DNA from: Toxorhynchites rutilus septentrionalis
Lineage: Eukaryota > Arthropoda > Insecta > Diptera > Culicidae
Length of the DNA: 64,000 bases
Reading direction: 5' to 3'
Assembly (NCBI RefSeq): GCF_029784135.1
Contig: NC_073746.1
Span: forward strand, 38,750,878 to 38,814,877
The position numbers and the translations under genes are program-made. The notes beneath the pieces are model-generated. The model saw only the letters and a list, made by a program, of their open reading frames with translations. It searched no databases and was not told the DNA's origin. This document shows positions 43,736-53,447 of this stretch, piece by piece. How positions within the stretch are numbered: position 1 is the stretch's first letter; each line of letters begins with the position of its first letter.

Positions 43736-46700
43736 TTAGTTGCATTTTATTATGCGATTTTTATGTATAGTCTGTTTGTTTTTAGTTTTAATGTCTACAA
43801 TTGTGACATTGGGATGCTCAATTGATATTATTTGGAATGGTCCAAGGTATATTTTATCTAGTTTTCTTCTGTTCTCATTCGTTAACAGGACTGAATCTCC
43901 TATTTTTATTTGTATTGGTTTGGCAAGTTCACTTTGTTTATCTGTACGCTTCTTTTTTATTTTATCAATTAACTCTTTAGTAGTCTTTGCTGTAACTTTT
44001 AGTTTGAACTGTAGCTCTTTGTGGTAGTCTTCGAGATTGTATATTGGTTCTATATGTGTAGGATTTTGGATATTGAAGGGTAGTATGGCGTTTCTGCCAA
44101 AAACGAGTTCGAAAGGTGTGTAGGAAAAGTCTGTGTGAGGAGTCGTGTTGTAACAGAATGTGTAGTAAGGCAGCCAGTCATCCCAATCACTTTGTGTAGG
44201 GTTGACAAATTGTCTTACGTATTCATTCAGACAACGGTGATTCCTTTCTAGTCCTCCTATGGATTGGGGGTGATAGGGTGTCGAAAAATTTTGTTTTATC
44301 TGTAATAGTCTAGATATGTTCTCGAATAATTCATTCTTGTATTCGGTTCCTTGATCTGTTTGGATAACAGAAGGAGTGCCGTAAACAAGGATGCAGTTTT
44401 CGACGAAAGCTCTTGCTATTGTAGATGCTTGTTTGTCGGAGGTTGGTTTTATTATTACATATTTGGAAAGGTTACATTGGATAGTTAGGGCGTATCTGTT
44501 TCCGGAATTTGATTTATTGAAGGGGCCAATCGTGTCCATGGATATATGGTCGAAGGGTTTTTGAGGGGTTTTGGTTTGTATATAATTTTCGTTAGATGTC
44601 GTTAAGTATTTGTTCTGTTTGCACTGTATGCAATTTCTGACGTAATCATAAATTTCTTGTTTCATTTTTGTCCACGAATAGAGTCTACTGAGTTTTTTGT
44701 ATAGTCGGCTGGCACCAACGTGTCCGCCTATTGGTGTGTTGTGAAAATTTTTTAGGATACTTAGTTTTTCTTCACTGCTTTCTATCACACGCTTGGGTGT
44801 GTAGAGCACTATTTGCAAGTCTTTTAGTGAGTCGTTACAAGTCTTCTTGAAGAGTTGAACGCTGCATAATTGGAATATTGCGCTCGATAACGCTAGAGCT
44901 ATCACGCTTATTCTCAGTTTCTTGGTCATATTTTCAATTTTTTGTAATAAGTTTCCTAGGGATTTTTCGTCATTGCTTGCAATTTCAGTGTATGTCGACA
45001 TTTTTTCTCTATATCCTGTTTTGTTTGTTATTGCGCATTTTATTATTTCAGTTTCATTTTCACAAGTGATTTCATTACTTTCAAATGCGCGTCCGCATTG
45101 AAGTTTGGGTAGACTCTCCCATTCTCTAGGTTCGACTGCCTCGTACACTTTAAGTTGATCAGACTCGGTGTTGTCGAGTGCAGTGAAATTCGCTTTTTCG
45201 GGGTTATTTTCAATTCTTTGTGTTTTCCTAGTCATGGCTCTAGTTTGCATGGCCATCACTGTTTTCAGTGTTTCAGAGTCAATTTTTATTCTTGATAGGG
45301 CATCAGCCGTTACATTTAGTTTTCCTTGTAAGTATTCTACGTCGAAATTAAATTCCTCTAGATCCAGCCTCATTCTAGTGAGTTTTGATGAGGGGTCTTT
45401 CATAGAAAATAGGTAAACTAAAGGTCTATGATCTGTCTTCACAGTGAATTTTCTACCATAAAGATAGGGTCTAAAATACGTTATTGCCCAGTGAATTGCA
45501 GTCAATTCCTGTTCAATCGTTGATTTATTTGCCTCACCTTTCGTGAAGGCTTTGCTCGCATAGGCTATTGGAAGTTCTATTCCGTCTTGTTCTTGGGTTA
45601 ATACTGCGCCACATGCCACTTGCGAGGCGTCAGTTATTAGTTTGAATTCTCGTGTAAAATCAGGAAATTGAAGTAACGTTGGTGAAATGAGTTCATTCTT
45701 TAATTTATTAAATGCTATTTGACATTCGGGGGTCCAGTCAAATTTTACGTTTTTTCTTAGCAGTTTGTTCAATGGGTGTGCTATTTCTGCGAAATTCGGT
45801 ATAAACCTTCGATAATAATTACAGAAGGCTACAAAACGCCTGACTTCATCGGGAGTCGAAGGTGTGGGGTAATTTAATATTGCTGAAAATTTTGTTTGGT
45901 CGGGCTGTATGCCGACAGCTGAAATATTGTGTCCTAGGTATGTCACGTCGGGTCTAAAAAATAAGCACTTTTGGGGATTTAATTTTAGGTTATACTTTTG
46001 TAGTTGTTGAAATACATTTTCTAAATTGTTGAGGTGATGAGTTACAGAACATCCAACAACGATTATGTCGTCAATATAAAGAAATGCACATTGGGGAGGT
46101 AGTCCGCTGAGAGCTATGGACATCATTCTCTGGAAACTGTTTGGGGATATATTAAGGCCGAAAGGTAACCTAGTGAATTCGTAGTGGCCGTTAGACGTTG
46201 AAAATGCTGTGTATTTTTTTGATTTGTCGTCAAGTTCTATTTGGTGAAAACCTGACATTAAATCTAATGTGGAAAAGTATTTTGCTCTACCTAAATTATC
46301 AAGGATTTCGTCTATTCTTGGAAGTGGAAATTTATCTGGTGTAATTTTTTTGTTTAGTTGGTGGAAATCAACCACCAATCGCCATTTCTTATCTTGGTTG
46401 TTAGATTTTTTGGGAACCAGTAATATTGGTGAGTTATATGGTGAGATGGAATGTTGAATTATTTTATTATCGAGCATGTGATTAATTTGTTTATTTATTT
46501 CTGTTGTTTGGGCTTCAGGTGTTCTGTAATTTTTTATATATACTGGAGTTTTGTCTTCTAAACATATTTTTTGCTTGTAGAAATTGTTTGTTGTTAATGT
46601 ATCTTTTTCCAAAGCGAAAATGTCGTTATAAGTTGTACAAAGTTTGATAAGTTTAGTTTTCGCATTGTCTGGTGTGTTTTCCAGTTTTAATTCTTTGAGT

Positions 46701-47401
46701 AGTTGGGTAATTCTATTCGGAGAATCCTGATTTATTGTTGTGTTAAGTTGATTAATGGAGTATTCGCTTAAAGGTATTGCTAGTGGTTTGAAATCTGTTG
46801 GTATTGTTGTTTCACTTGTATTAGTGTTTATGAGATTAATATATGATGAATTTTTAGAGATTATTGAGTTTGCGCAGAATAGGCCTGGTTTAATTTCTTG
46901 TGCTATTATGACGGTATCCTCTTCTATGTTCGGTAAGAAAAATTGTTTTATTAACTGACATCTTGGTGGGATAACGTAATTATTATCCCAGTTATCTTGA
47001 ATTGGTATCTCTATCTGCGTATTATCATAAAAGAATGTCATTAGCCATGTTTTCAGACATAGGTTACATTCAAATTTGGTTAGAAAGTCTCTACCTAAGA
47101 TGCCATCAGCTTTTATTGGAAATTTATTGCTGACGATTTGGAATTGATGTGGAATTTCTATGTCATTGAATATAATGTTTGTGCATGTGCTTGCAATTGT
47201 TTCTATTTTTCCTTCTGTAACTCCGTTAATAATGCATTTATTGTTGGTGTCTATTATTTGCTTTCCGTTAATTGGGTCTTCTTTGATTATAGAGATGTCC
47301 GCACCTGTGTCGATTATTAATGTGCATGGTCTTTTAGTCATTTGCATTTTTAGGGTGACGAACATTGAACAAGTTACGTCACATTTGTAAATGTTTAACA
47401 T
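43736..47401 (-). CDS. pol: LTR retrotransposon Pol polyprotein (PR-RT-RNase H-IN)
   Basis: 1221 residues, uninterrupted. Protease DTGAD at residues 31-35. RT with LVVDFHQLNKK, LPFGL and the YIDD box near residue 443. RNase H with TDAS and the TDHRPL block at about 590-690. Integrase with an HHCC zinc-binding region (H..H..CIQC near 880-920) and D, D, E in MDTIGPF, IQTDQGTEYKN and PQSIGGLERN. The first ATG overlaps the gag stop by 7 bp in the -1 frame (ATGTTAA), so Pol probably arises by frameshift or reinitiation. All catalytic residues I can check are present. A less conserved segment of about 100 residues separates RNase H from integrase. Confidence 0.93.
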   Translation of the reverse strand: MLNIYKCDVTCSMFVTLKMQMTKRPCTLIIDTGADISIIKEDPINGKQIIDTNNKCIINGVTEGKIETIASTCTNIIFNDIEIPHQFQIVSNKFPIKADGILGRDFLTKFECNLCLKTWLMTFFYDNTQIEIPIQDNWDNNYVIPPRCQLIKQFFLPNIEEDTVIIAQEIKPGLFCANSIISKNSSYINLINTNTSETTIPTDFKPLAIPLSEYSINQLNTTINQDSPNRITQLLKELKLENTPDNAKTKLIKLCTTYNDIFALEKDTLTTNNFYKQKICLEDKTPVYIKNYRTPEAQTTEINKQINHMLDNKIIQHSISPYNSPILLVPKKSNNQDKKWRLVVDFHQLNKKITPDKFPLPRIDEILDNLGRAKYFSTLDLMSGFHQIELDDKSKKYTAFSTSNGHYEFTRLPFGLNISPNSFQRMMSIALSGLPPQCAFLYIDDIIVVGCSVTHHLNNLENVFQQLQKYNLKLNPQKCLFFRPDVTYLGHNISAVGIQPDQTKFSAILNYPTPSTPDEVRRFVAFCNYYRRFIPNFAEIAHPLNKLLRKNVKFDWTPECQIAFNKLKNELISPTLLQFPDFTREFKLITDASQVACGAVLTQEQDGIELPIAYASKAFTKGEANKSTIEQELTAIHWAITYFRPYLYGRKFTVKTDHRPLVYLFSMKDPSSKLTRMRLDLEEFNFDVEYLQGKLNVTADALSRIKIDSETLKTVMAMQTRAMTRKTQRIENNPEKANFTALDNTESDQLKVYEAVEPREWESLPKLQCGRAFESNEITCENETEIIKCAITNKTGYREKMSTYTEIASNDEKSLGNLLQKIENMTKKLRISVIALALSSAIFQLCSVQLFKKTCNDSLKDLQIVLYTPKRVIESSEEKLSILKNFHNTPIGGHVGASRLYKKLSRLYSWTKMKQEIYDYVRNCIQCKQNKYLTTSNENYIQTKTPQKPFDHISMDTIGPFNKSNSGNRYALTIQCNLSKYVIIKPTSDKQASTIARAFVENCILVYGTPSVIQTDQGTEYKNELFENISRLLQIKQNFSTPYHPQSIGGLERNHRCLNEYVRQFVNPTQSDWDDWLPYYTFCYNTTPHTDFSYTPFELVFGRNAILPFNIQNPTHIEPIYNLEDYHKELQFKLKVTAKTTKELIDKIKKKRTDKQSELAKPIQIKIGDSVLLTNENRRKLDKIYLGPFQIISIEHPNVTIVDIKTKNKQTIHKNRIIKCN

Positions 47402-48679
47402 CGGTTTCCTAACTGTTGGTTTCCCTCCAATGACATAACCGGCTCGGACTGGAGGTCGTCCGTCGGAATTTCTTCGTTTCCCGTCAATCGGATGTATTGT
47501 ACCGGACGGTTAAAATTAGCATTGTGTTGGTTGTTGTGATATCGCTGCGTGTTATTATTTGTAAATTGACCTCGAACTTGGTTCTGTCGGCCCTGGTTGT
47601 TATTATTTCTTTGAGGAAAAGTTGAGTTGTTGAAAAATTGTGCGTTTCTGCGTTGTTGATTATTAAAGCTGTGTTGGTTTCTACCTCTGTTGGTAGAATT
47701 AAATGGATAACGCTGATAATTGCCCCTGTTAGCAGGGTGGTTGAAATTGTTATTGTATCGATTTGTGTTTCTGTTAATTTGCGAATAGGAGAGAATGTTA
47801 ACGTTCGAACTTGTGGAATTTTCTTCCAGTGCTTTTGTTGTTGCATCTGAAAATGAGTTGAAAGTACCCGCTCTGATGATTAGAGAGGTTTTTTCGTTTT
47901 TCAGTCCGTTAGCTAGGCTTTTTATTCCTTCCTTTGTTGCCAATGATTTAGCAACCTGTGTTGGAACTTCAATTCCGATGTACGCATTTTCTAATTTGTT
48001 GACCAGTATTTCGAGATCTTGGCAAAAATTTTCTATATTACCATTTTGTCTCAGACCGGTCATTTTTGCTATTATTTGAGCGGGGGGTGTGGATTTAATT
48101 GTCGATTTAAGGGTTTGAATGATTTCTTCCAAAGAAGATGGTGTGTCGGGGAAGGCATTTCTAGCTCTTCCTTCGAGTTTTGTTAAAATAACTGTTATGA
48201 TAGTCGTTTTATTGTCATTTGTTTCTAGTGTTTTTACTAGGTTCAGTGCGTCCAAAAATGATTTTAGTTTGTCGATTGTTCCGTCAAATTGAGGGACTAT
48301 GGAGGAAGTGAGTTTAATAGTTTCTGGAAGGTTTGCCATTTTTGCTTTTATTTTGTTCAATCCTACTGTAAATAAAACCGCTAGTCCAATCTCTTTTAGG
48401 CTACGTCTTTTATACTGTTTATTACTAGTTATAGTTTCTCTAATATTTTGGATAGCTTCTTTAGCTGTTGATATGTAGTGGGTGCAGTCCGATCCCTTAA
48501 TAGTATTTATATTTAGTTTTAAAATTCGTTTTACTTCGGCATATAATTGCTCTGCTTCTTGTAGTTTAGCCCTCAATGTAGTTTTTCTAAGATTTTTTTA
48601 CTATTTCTTGTTGGATCGTCTTGTTGATTGTTTGTAGTTTTTGGACGTTTTTATGTAACTTAGCTGTAGTTTGATCCAT
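47395..48679 (-). CDS. gag: LTR retrotransposon Gag, frame broken near its N-terminus
   Basis: The main frame (from about 48576) gives some 390 residues: a helical capsid-like region followed by an Asn/Arg-rich tail (NRGNYQRYPF and similar) with no CCHC knuckle, as in mdg1/412 Gags. It has no in-frame ATG. The best start, ATG at 48679, is in another frame and meets a stop just after a run of seven A (T7 at 48593-48599). Either a one-base indel in that run broke the gene, or slippage there is used. Upstream residues would extend a coiled coil. Confidence 0.75.
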
Positions 48680-48685
48680 CTGGTT

Positions 48686-48919
48686 TTATACTAGGTCGGA
48701 CGCCGCTTGCATTTTACGTGCCGCCTCCACAGCTTGAGCTGTTACCCATGTTTTGTAGGCTTTAAAAAGTTTCATGAGCGTTGTTATGATAATTACGCCT
48801 AGAAGAATACAAAGGATTGTTCCTTGGTATTCGTGCATTTGACCATGATTTTCTAAGTGGTTCAATATTTGGACCTGAGGGTCTCCTGTATTTGCTACAG
48901 TTTTAGAGCTAAAAAGACC
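48686..48919 (-). CDS. small membrane-protein frame upstream of gag
   Basis: The ATG at 48919 gives 77 residues beginning MGLFSSK, an N-myristoylation-like start, then a conserved-looking TVANTGDPQVQ and one strong hydrophobic span (GTILCILLGVIIITTLMKLF), then a basic/amphipathic tail. It ends 7 bp before the likely gag ATG. I recall similar short frames in the leaders of 412/mdg1-type elements, but cannot verify. An in-frame upstream ATG at 48940 would lengthen it by 7 residues. Confidence 0.5.
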   Translation of the reverse strand, partial: GLFSSKTVANTGDPQVQILNHLENHGQMHEYQGTILCILLGVIIITTLMKLFKAYKTWVTAQAVEAARKMQAASDLV

Positions 48920-48949
48920 CATGCTGGTCTCAAAACACATTGGGCAACA

Positions 48950-49592
48950 ACATCTGCTATATGCAGTTGATCTATATGTTTGTGAAACGGTCTAGTATAA
49001 GAATTTAATGCTTTTGTGTTTTTTTTTTCTTTTTCGTTATTAGTTTGTTTGTATTGTCCCCTCATCTCACCGTCGCCCACCCTCGACAGCTAGTCGAACA
49101 CCAGATGCTATCCCTGGTCATTATGCACAATGCTACAGTGCGTGCGGCAACCCTCGGTTGAGACAATGATACCTCATATCCATATCCCTAACCTGACCCG
49201 TCCCACAAAAATTGTTGCCCCTCTAACCTCGAGTAAACCGCGAGTAATCGGTCGAAACCTACTAAACATAGATTTAAGATGAAATTTTTGTATAAACAAA
49301 ACTTGAGTTAGCGGCTCCGCAAAGCTTATGCGATTGAGCCTTACAAATAAACGAATTGGAAAAAAAAAAAAAAAATATTCAAAATAAAACAAACTACTTA
49401 CCTACGAAGTGCGTCGCTTCCTCAAAGGAAATATGGTGACAGCGAGCAGAGGCTTCACAGTTGCTCAGATATGACAACACTTGAACTAACGATATCAAGT
49501 TAAATGTACTGATCTCTAGAAGAATATCTGAGATATGTGTTCGCGAAGTTTTGGTAATATGTATTAAAAATGTGTGCATTCTACCAATGTTT
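48950..49592 (+). repeat. second copy of the LINE 3' end plus 217 bp of its flank
   Basis: Near-identical to 54252-54892. It contains the last codons of LINE ORF2, the 3' UTR, AATAAA (49346-49351), A16 (49360-49375) and then 217 bp (49376-49592) that in the other copy is genomic flank beyond the LINE tail. The only differences I see are one base in each of two homopolymers. It is embedded in the leader of the LTR element. Confidence 0.9.
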
Positions 49593-52006
49593 TTTTTTTT
49601 GGCAGACTTATCTCACTTCTTAACTAGGCGAACCTAGCCAGAATTTTCACCTGCCCCCGGGCTTCTGAATGCCAAAGGGGGACTAGGCTCTGCGGAATGC
49701 ACGTATCTGCATGCTCGTGCTGTTTTAGTCCTGACCGAGGAATTGTCGGACAATCGCGCAGGTGCTAAGGATGACCGACTTTTGGATGCCGGCCAATTCC
49801 TTCTCGATGTTCAACACCTTTAGCGCTTCCAGAAGTGTCTTCGGGATAATTCCAGTTCCAGAGAGAACGACTGGAACAATTCTTGGGACCTCCCTTAGCC
49901 CCCACAGTTCCTTGAGCTCCACGGCCAATGGTCGGTACTTGCAGATTTTGCGACCGTGGGTCTCCTCCAGATTCTGGTTCAGTGGAATAGCGACATCGAT
50001 GATGGTGACTTTGCGGTCGCTCTTGTCGTAAACCATTATATCTGGGCGGTTGTGGTGGATCGAGAGGTCGGTCAGAACAGTGCGATCCCAGTACAGCTTG
50101 AAACGGTCATTTTCCAGGACAGGTGCAGGCAGGTACCGGTAGTTTGGTACGTTGTCTTCCAGTAGAGCACATTGGAGCGCCAGTTGTCGATGAACAATAC
50201 GGGCCACGTTGTTGTGGCGCTCGGTGTAGGCTGCGTTGGCCAAAACGGGACAGCCTCCCATAATGTGCTCTATGTTTTCACCTGGTTGATGGCACATCCG
50301 GCAAATGTCATCAACGTCTTGATGCCAGACGTATCGCCTGCAGTTTCTCGTCGGCATTATCCTGTCCTGGATGGCTATCATGTCGGCTTCTACTACTGAA
50401 GAGAGTTCACCACGCGTTAGCCACAGATTAGATGCGGCCTTGTCGACGTGTGGCCGGTCCAGTTGATGGGGGTGGGCACCATGCACTGCCTTCTGCTTCC
50501 AAGCTGCAATCTTCTCCTCCACTGTCTGCAGATTGCAGTTGAGTTGGTACTCCGCTTGCGCCAAGTGCAGAGCGCTGTATCCTCTGTCGGCGGCGCAGAC
50601 AGCCCGGTATAGCGCGTTTTGGTTGGCGCGTTCTGCGAAGTACTCGCGCAGTTGTCGTACCTGGGCAACACACAGTGCAGAAATGTCGACGATTCCAAGT
50701 CCCCCTTCTTTGCGTGGTAGTGAAACTCTCTCCAGTGCCGATTGAGGATGGTGCATTCCGGCCTCTTTGAATGCTTTCCTCATCCTCCTCTCAAGGTCCT
50801 CTAGGTTAGTTTTGCTCCATTTGACTACACCAAAACTGAAGGTCAGCAGGGGAACCGCGAATGTGTTGATCGCGCGTACCTTGTTCCCCGCGTTGAGGAA
50901 AGTCCTCAGGACACAGTTCACTCGACTCAAGAACTTGTCTCGCAGCTCCGTCTTGATGTCGGAGTGGCGAATCCCGGTGAGCTGTCGGAATCCAAGATAT
51001 TTATAGGATTCGCCACGAACCATGTCTCTTATAAACTCGCCGTCATAGACCTCGTAGCCTCCGGATTCGGTAAGTTGTCCTTTCAGCAGGTGGACACAGC
51101 GACACTTGTCGAGGCCGAACTCCATACAGATGTCCCTGCTTATGTCTTCGACAACCCGGATAGCTACACCTAGACGCTGACTTGAATCAGCGTAGACCTT
51201 GAGATCGTCCATGTAAAAGGTATGGGTCACTTCTTCGTGGGCGCCGTCGCCATACCTTATTTTATAGCCATGACCGTTTCTATTGAGCGTCCTACTGAGG
51301 GGGTTCAGTGCCAGACAAAACCAAAGCGGGCTGAAAGAGTCGCCTTGGAATATCCCCCTCTTTATCTGCAGCGTTCTAGACTGCAACACATTTTCCCCAT
51401 CACTGAGGTGCAGAGACGTACTCCACTGCCTCATCGCATGCTGCAGGAACCTAACGACGACGGGATCAATTTTGTAGAGCTCCAATACCCGGACGAGAAA
51501 CGAGTGAGGTATGGAGTCATAAGCCTTCCTGTAATCGATGTAGGCCATACTTAGGTTCCGCTGGTTATATACCGCCTGGCCGACTATGGCTGCGTCGATG
51601 ATGGCCTGGTCTTTGCAGCCATGCGTATTTTTCCTGCATCCTTTCTGCTCTTCTGCGATGATGTGATGCTGTTCGCAGTGAGCAGAAACTTTGGCGGTAA
51701 TTATGCTGCTCAGTATTTTGTACAGACTCGATAGGCACGTTATCGGTCTGTACTTTGATGGGTTCAATGTGTTGCTGTCTTTCGGGAGGAGGAAGGTGAC
51801 GCCACGGGTGGCGAATTCAGGAAGGTTGTGTGGGTCACGTAGCACCTTGTTGAAGCACTCAGCTATCTTTGGATGTGCGACGGTCAGCTTCTTGTGCCAA
51901 AAGTTCTGGACACCATCGGGGCCCGGTGCTGCCCAGTTCCTCAGGTACCGCGAGGCTTCGCGGACATCGTTCTCTCCGACGATGATAGCTGGCATCTCTC
52001 CAATTT

Positions 52007-52008
<2 letters not shown>
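49593..52008 (-). mobile_element. 5'-truncated R4/Dong-like LINE
   Basis: Minus strand. The 3' end carries a short A tail (T run 49590-49600) and the coding part reaches 51995 and a little beyond, stopping at a 36-base A run (T 52009-52044). It is truncated within the RT region, so N-terminal DNA-binding domains are missing. The tail begins exactly where the duplicated flank ends in TTT, consistent with target-primed reverse transcription from that TTT. Confidence 0.8.
49725..51995 (-). CDS. R4/Dong-like LINE ORF, RT plus restriction-like endonuclease, N-terminally truncated
   Basis: 756 residues from the first ATG, with the frame open to the poly(A) run upstream, so this ATG is not the true start. 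RT motifs: AAPGPDGVQNFW, KYRPITCLSSLYKILS, AYIDYRKAYDSI, FQGDSFSPLWF and the catalytic FYMDD near residue 260. Downstream is a CCHC motif (CRMCHQPGENIEHIMGGC, near 565-582). Then comes a PD-(D/E)XK restriction-like endonuclease (RPDIMVYDKSDRKVTIIDVA, near 650-670). That arrangement defines the early-branching LINEs (R2, R4/Dong, NeSL). The exact clade is inferred from the YMDD and motif style. No internal stop. Confidence 0.82.
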   Translation of the reverse strand: MPAIIVGENDVREASRYLRNWAAPGPDGVQNFWHKKLTVAHPKIAECFNKVLRDPHNLPEFATRGVTFLLPKDSNTLNPSKYRPITCLSSLYKILSSIITAKVSAHCEQHHIIAEEQKGCRKNTHGCKDQAIIDAAIVGQAVYNQRNLSMAYIDYRKAYDSIPHSFLVRVLELYKIDPVVVRFLQHAMRQWSTSLHLSDGENVLQSRTLQIKRGIFQGDSFSPLWFCLALNPLSRTLNRNGHGYKIRYGDGAHEEVTHTFYMDDLKVYADSSQRLGVAIRVVEDISRDICMEFGLDKCRCVHLLKGQLTESGGYEVYDGEFIRDMVRGESYKYLGFRQLTGIRHSDIKTELRDKFLSRVNCVLRTFLNAGNKVRAINTFAVPLLTFSFGVVKWSKTNLEDLERRMRKAFKEAGMHHPQSALERVSLPRKEGGLGIVDISALCVAQVRQLREYFAERANQNALYRAVCAADRGYSALHLAQAEYQLNCNLQTVEEKIAAWKQKAVHGAHPHQLDRPHVDKAASNLWLTRGELSSVVEADMIAIQDRIMPTRNCRRYVWHQDVDDICRMCHQPGENIEHIMGGCPVLANAAYTERHNNVARIVHRQLALQCALLEDNVPNYRYLPAPVLENDRFKLYWDRTVLTDLSIHHNRPDIMVYDKSDRKVTIIDVAIPLNQNLEETHGRKICKYRPLAVELKELWGLREVPRIVPVVLSGTGIIPKTLLEALKVLNIEKELAGIQKSVILSTCAIVRQFLGQD

Positions 52009-52044
<36 letters not shown>
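52009..52044. repeat. 36-base T homopolymer
   Basis: An uninterrupted T run between the truncated R4-like LINE and the LTR element's leader. On the element's sense strand it is A36 at the LINE's truncated 5' side, where no tail is expected. Confidence 0.95.
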
Positions 52045-52046
<2 letters not shown>

Positions 52047-52936
52047 TAAGAACTGCTTATATATATAATGATTTCAGGAGCTCACCCGCCTTGCTTTTCC
52101 ATCCGGCACCTCTGCATGTGATGGCTGCTTCCTGTCTGACTTAGTTGATTTCCTTCTATGTTGACGAGGGGGTAACACTTAGCGATGCTGTGGTGAAGTA
52201 ACGCTACTGCTGCAGGTGGTACCAGTACGATTGCAAGTACCAACGGAATCACTGTATTGCGGGAACGCCTCTTTAAATGGGAATGCCTTGCTGACCGTTG
52301 AGGCTACCCAGTGGTGTGTTTTAGCGTCATGCCCTCGCGCACCTGTTTTGCTGCTTTCAATATCGATTCGCTGATTCTGTCATGCGTCTCATTTATCAGC
52401 ACTCACAAATCACAAATCACTCTCTTTGTTTTTTCACCAGCACCAGCTAAAATAATTTTTTTGTCTTTTTGTCTCGCGCTGGGCCCCGACGGCTCGGTGG
52501 TTCTGATGTAAGGATAGGTTTGTTCAGTTAATGACTCTTTAAGGATTAGAGCACTTGCAGTTCAACGTAAACATCGATCGTGAATCAAACTTCTCAGCAG
52601 ACAACGATGGCACAAACAAATGAGCTTCTCCAACCGACTCCGTGCAGGAATCATTTTCCTTCAACATGCTTTCCACTTTGCTGTATATGCTCGACAGCAT
52701 GTCTTTATTGTTCAATCAATCCGGAACAAGCGATTCATTGTCGGAATTTTCTTCTTCTTTCACTACAATCTTTGACCAACGTCTATCACTCACTTTATTC
52801 TTTCGAGAGAAATAAATTTGTAGATCACTGTTTGCACCTTAATTTGCTTAATTGGTTTCTGTTCAGTCGCACAACAACACTTTCCGGCTCACCCTTAGTA
52901 CCGCACAGATCACACTAGTCCCGGTCTCGGTCGCCA
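52045..52936 (-). other. leader region of the LTR element with primer-binding site
   Basis: It lies between the 5' LTR and the internal insertions. The first bases after the LTR on the minus strand are TGGCGACCGAGACC (52936 downward), complementary to a tRNA 3' end of the Arg type. The remainder is non-coding. Confidence 0.65.
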
Positions 52937-53443
52937 TGTCGCAGGTCGCAGGATCGCCATGTGGACACCCAGTAGTTTCTTTCGGTTATATGAAAAGACT
53001 TTCACGTACGCGTTCATACTGAGTCCGCCCAACTGGGTCAGACTCCCTTTTATTCAATTCGTTTATTTCTTACAACTAGCTACAACCTAAATTCTATTAT
53101 TATGCGTGGTCAGGCGAATTGTAGTAAAACACATAACACATGTGTCCGAAAAGATGTCAACCGGAATCGAAAGCATAAATAGGAAACGTTTGCGCATTTG
53201 CGCAAGCATGTGTTTGTCATTAAATTCACGCTAGCGAAGCTAGCGAAGAAGTGCAAAAGTAAACAAAGGAAGTTAATGGTCAGCGCGTCATATTATGCAA
53301 TAAATAACCATCGGAACCTTGGCCTGAATTTACGACATGGTTCGCATGTTTATTTTGGTTGCACAGCGTGACGCACTTGCTAGAATTTTGTTGCCATAAG
53401 GGCATGTGTATCGGGTTGTAGGTGGTCCAGTGATCCTGTTACA
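52937..53443 (-). repeat. 5' LTR
   Basis: 507 bp with the same TGT...ACA ends as the left LTR. Followed on the right by the CATT duplication. Confidence 0.92.
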
Positions 53444-53447
53444 CATT

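Larger units (their letters stand above)
42918..53443 (-). mobile_element. Ty3/gypsy retrotransposon, mdg1/412-like, with internal insertions
   Basis: Two 507-bp LTRs (TGT...ACA) flank a minus-strand gag and pol. Its 5' LTR is on the right. Directly inside is TGGCGACCGAGACC, like a primer site for tRNA-Arg as used by 412/mdg1 relatives. The polypurine tract AAAAAGAGGGAAGG (43425-43438) abuts the 3' LTR. No env is present after pol. The leader contains a truncated R4-like LINE and a copy of the host LINE's 3' end (48950-52044). The LTRs look identical by eye, so the insertion is recent. Confidence 0.92.

Noticed and set aside
43740..47390. Several plus-strand frames of 60-95 codons
   Set aside because: They are antisense shadows of the intact pol gene.
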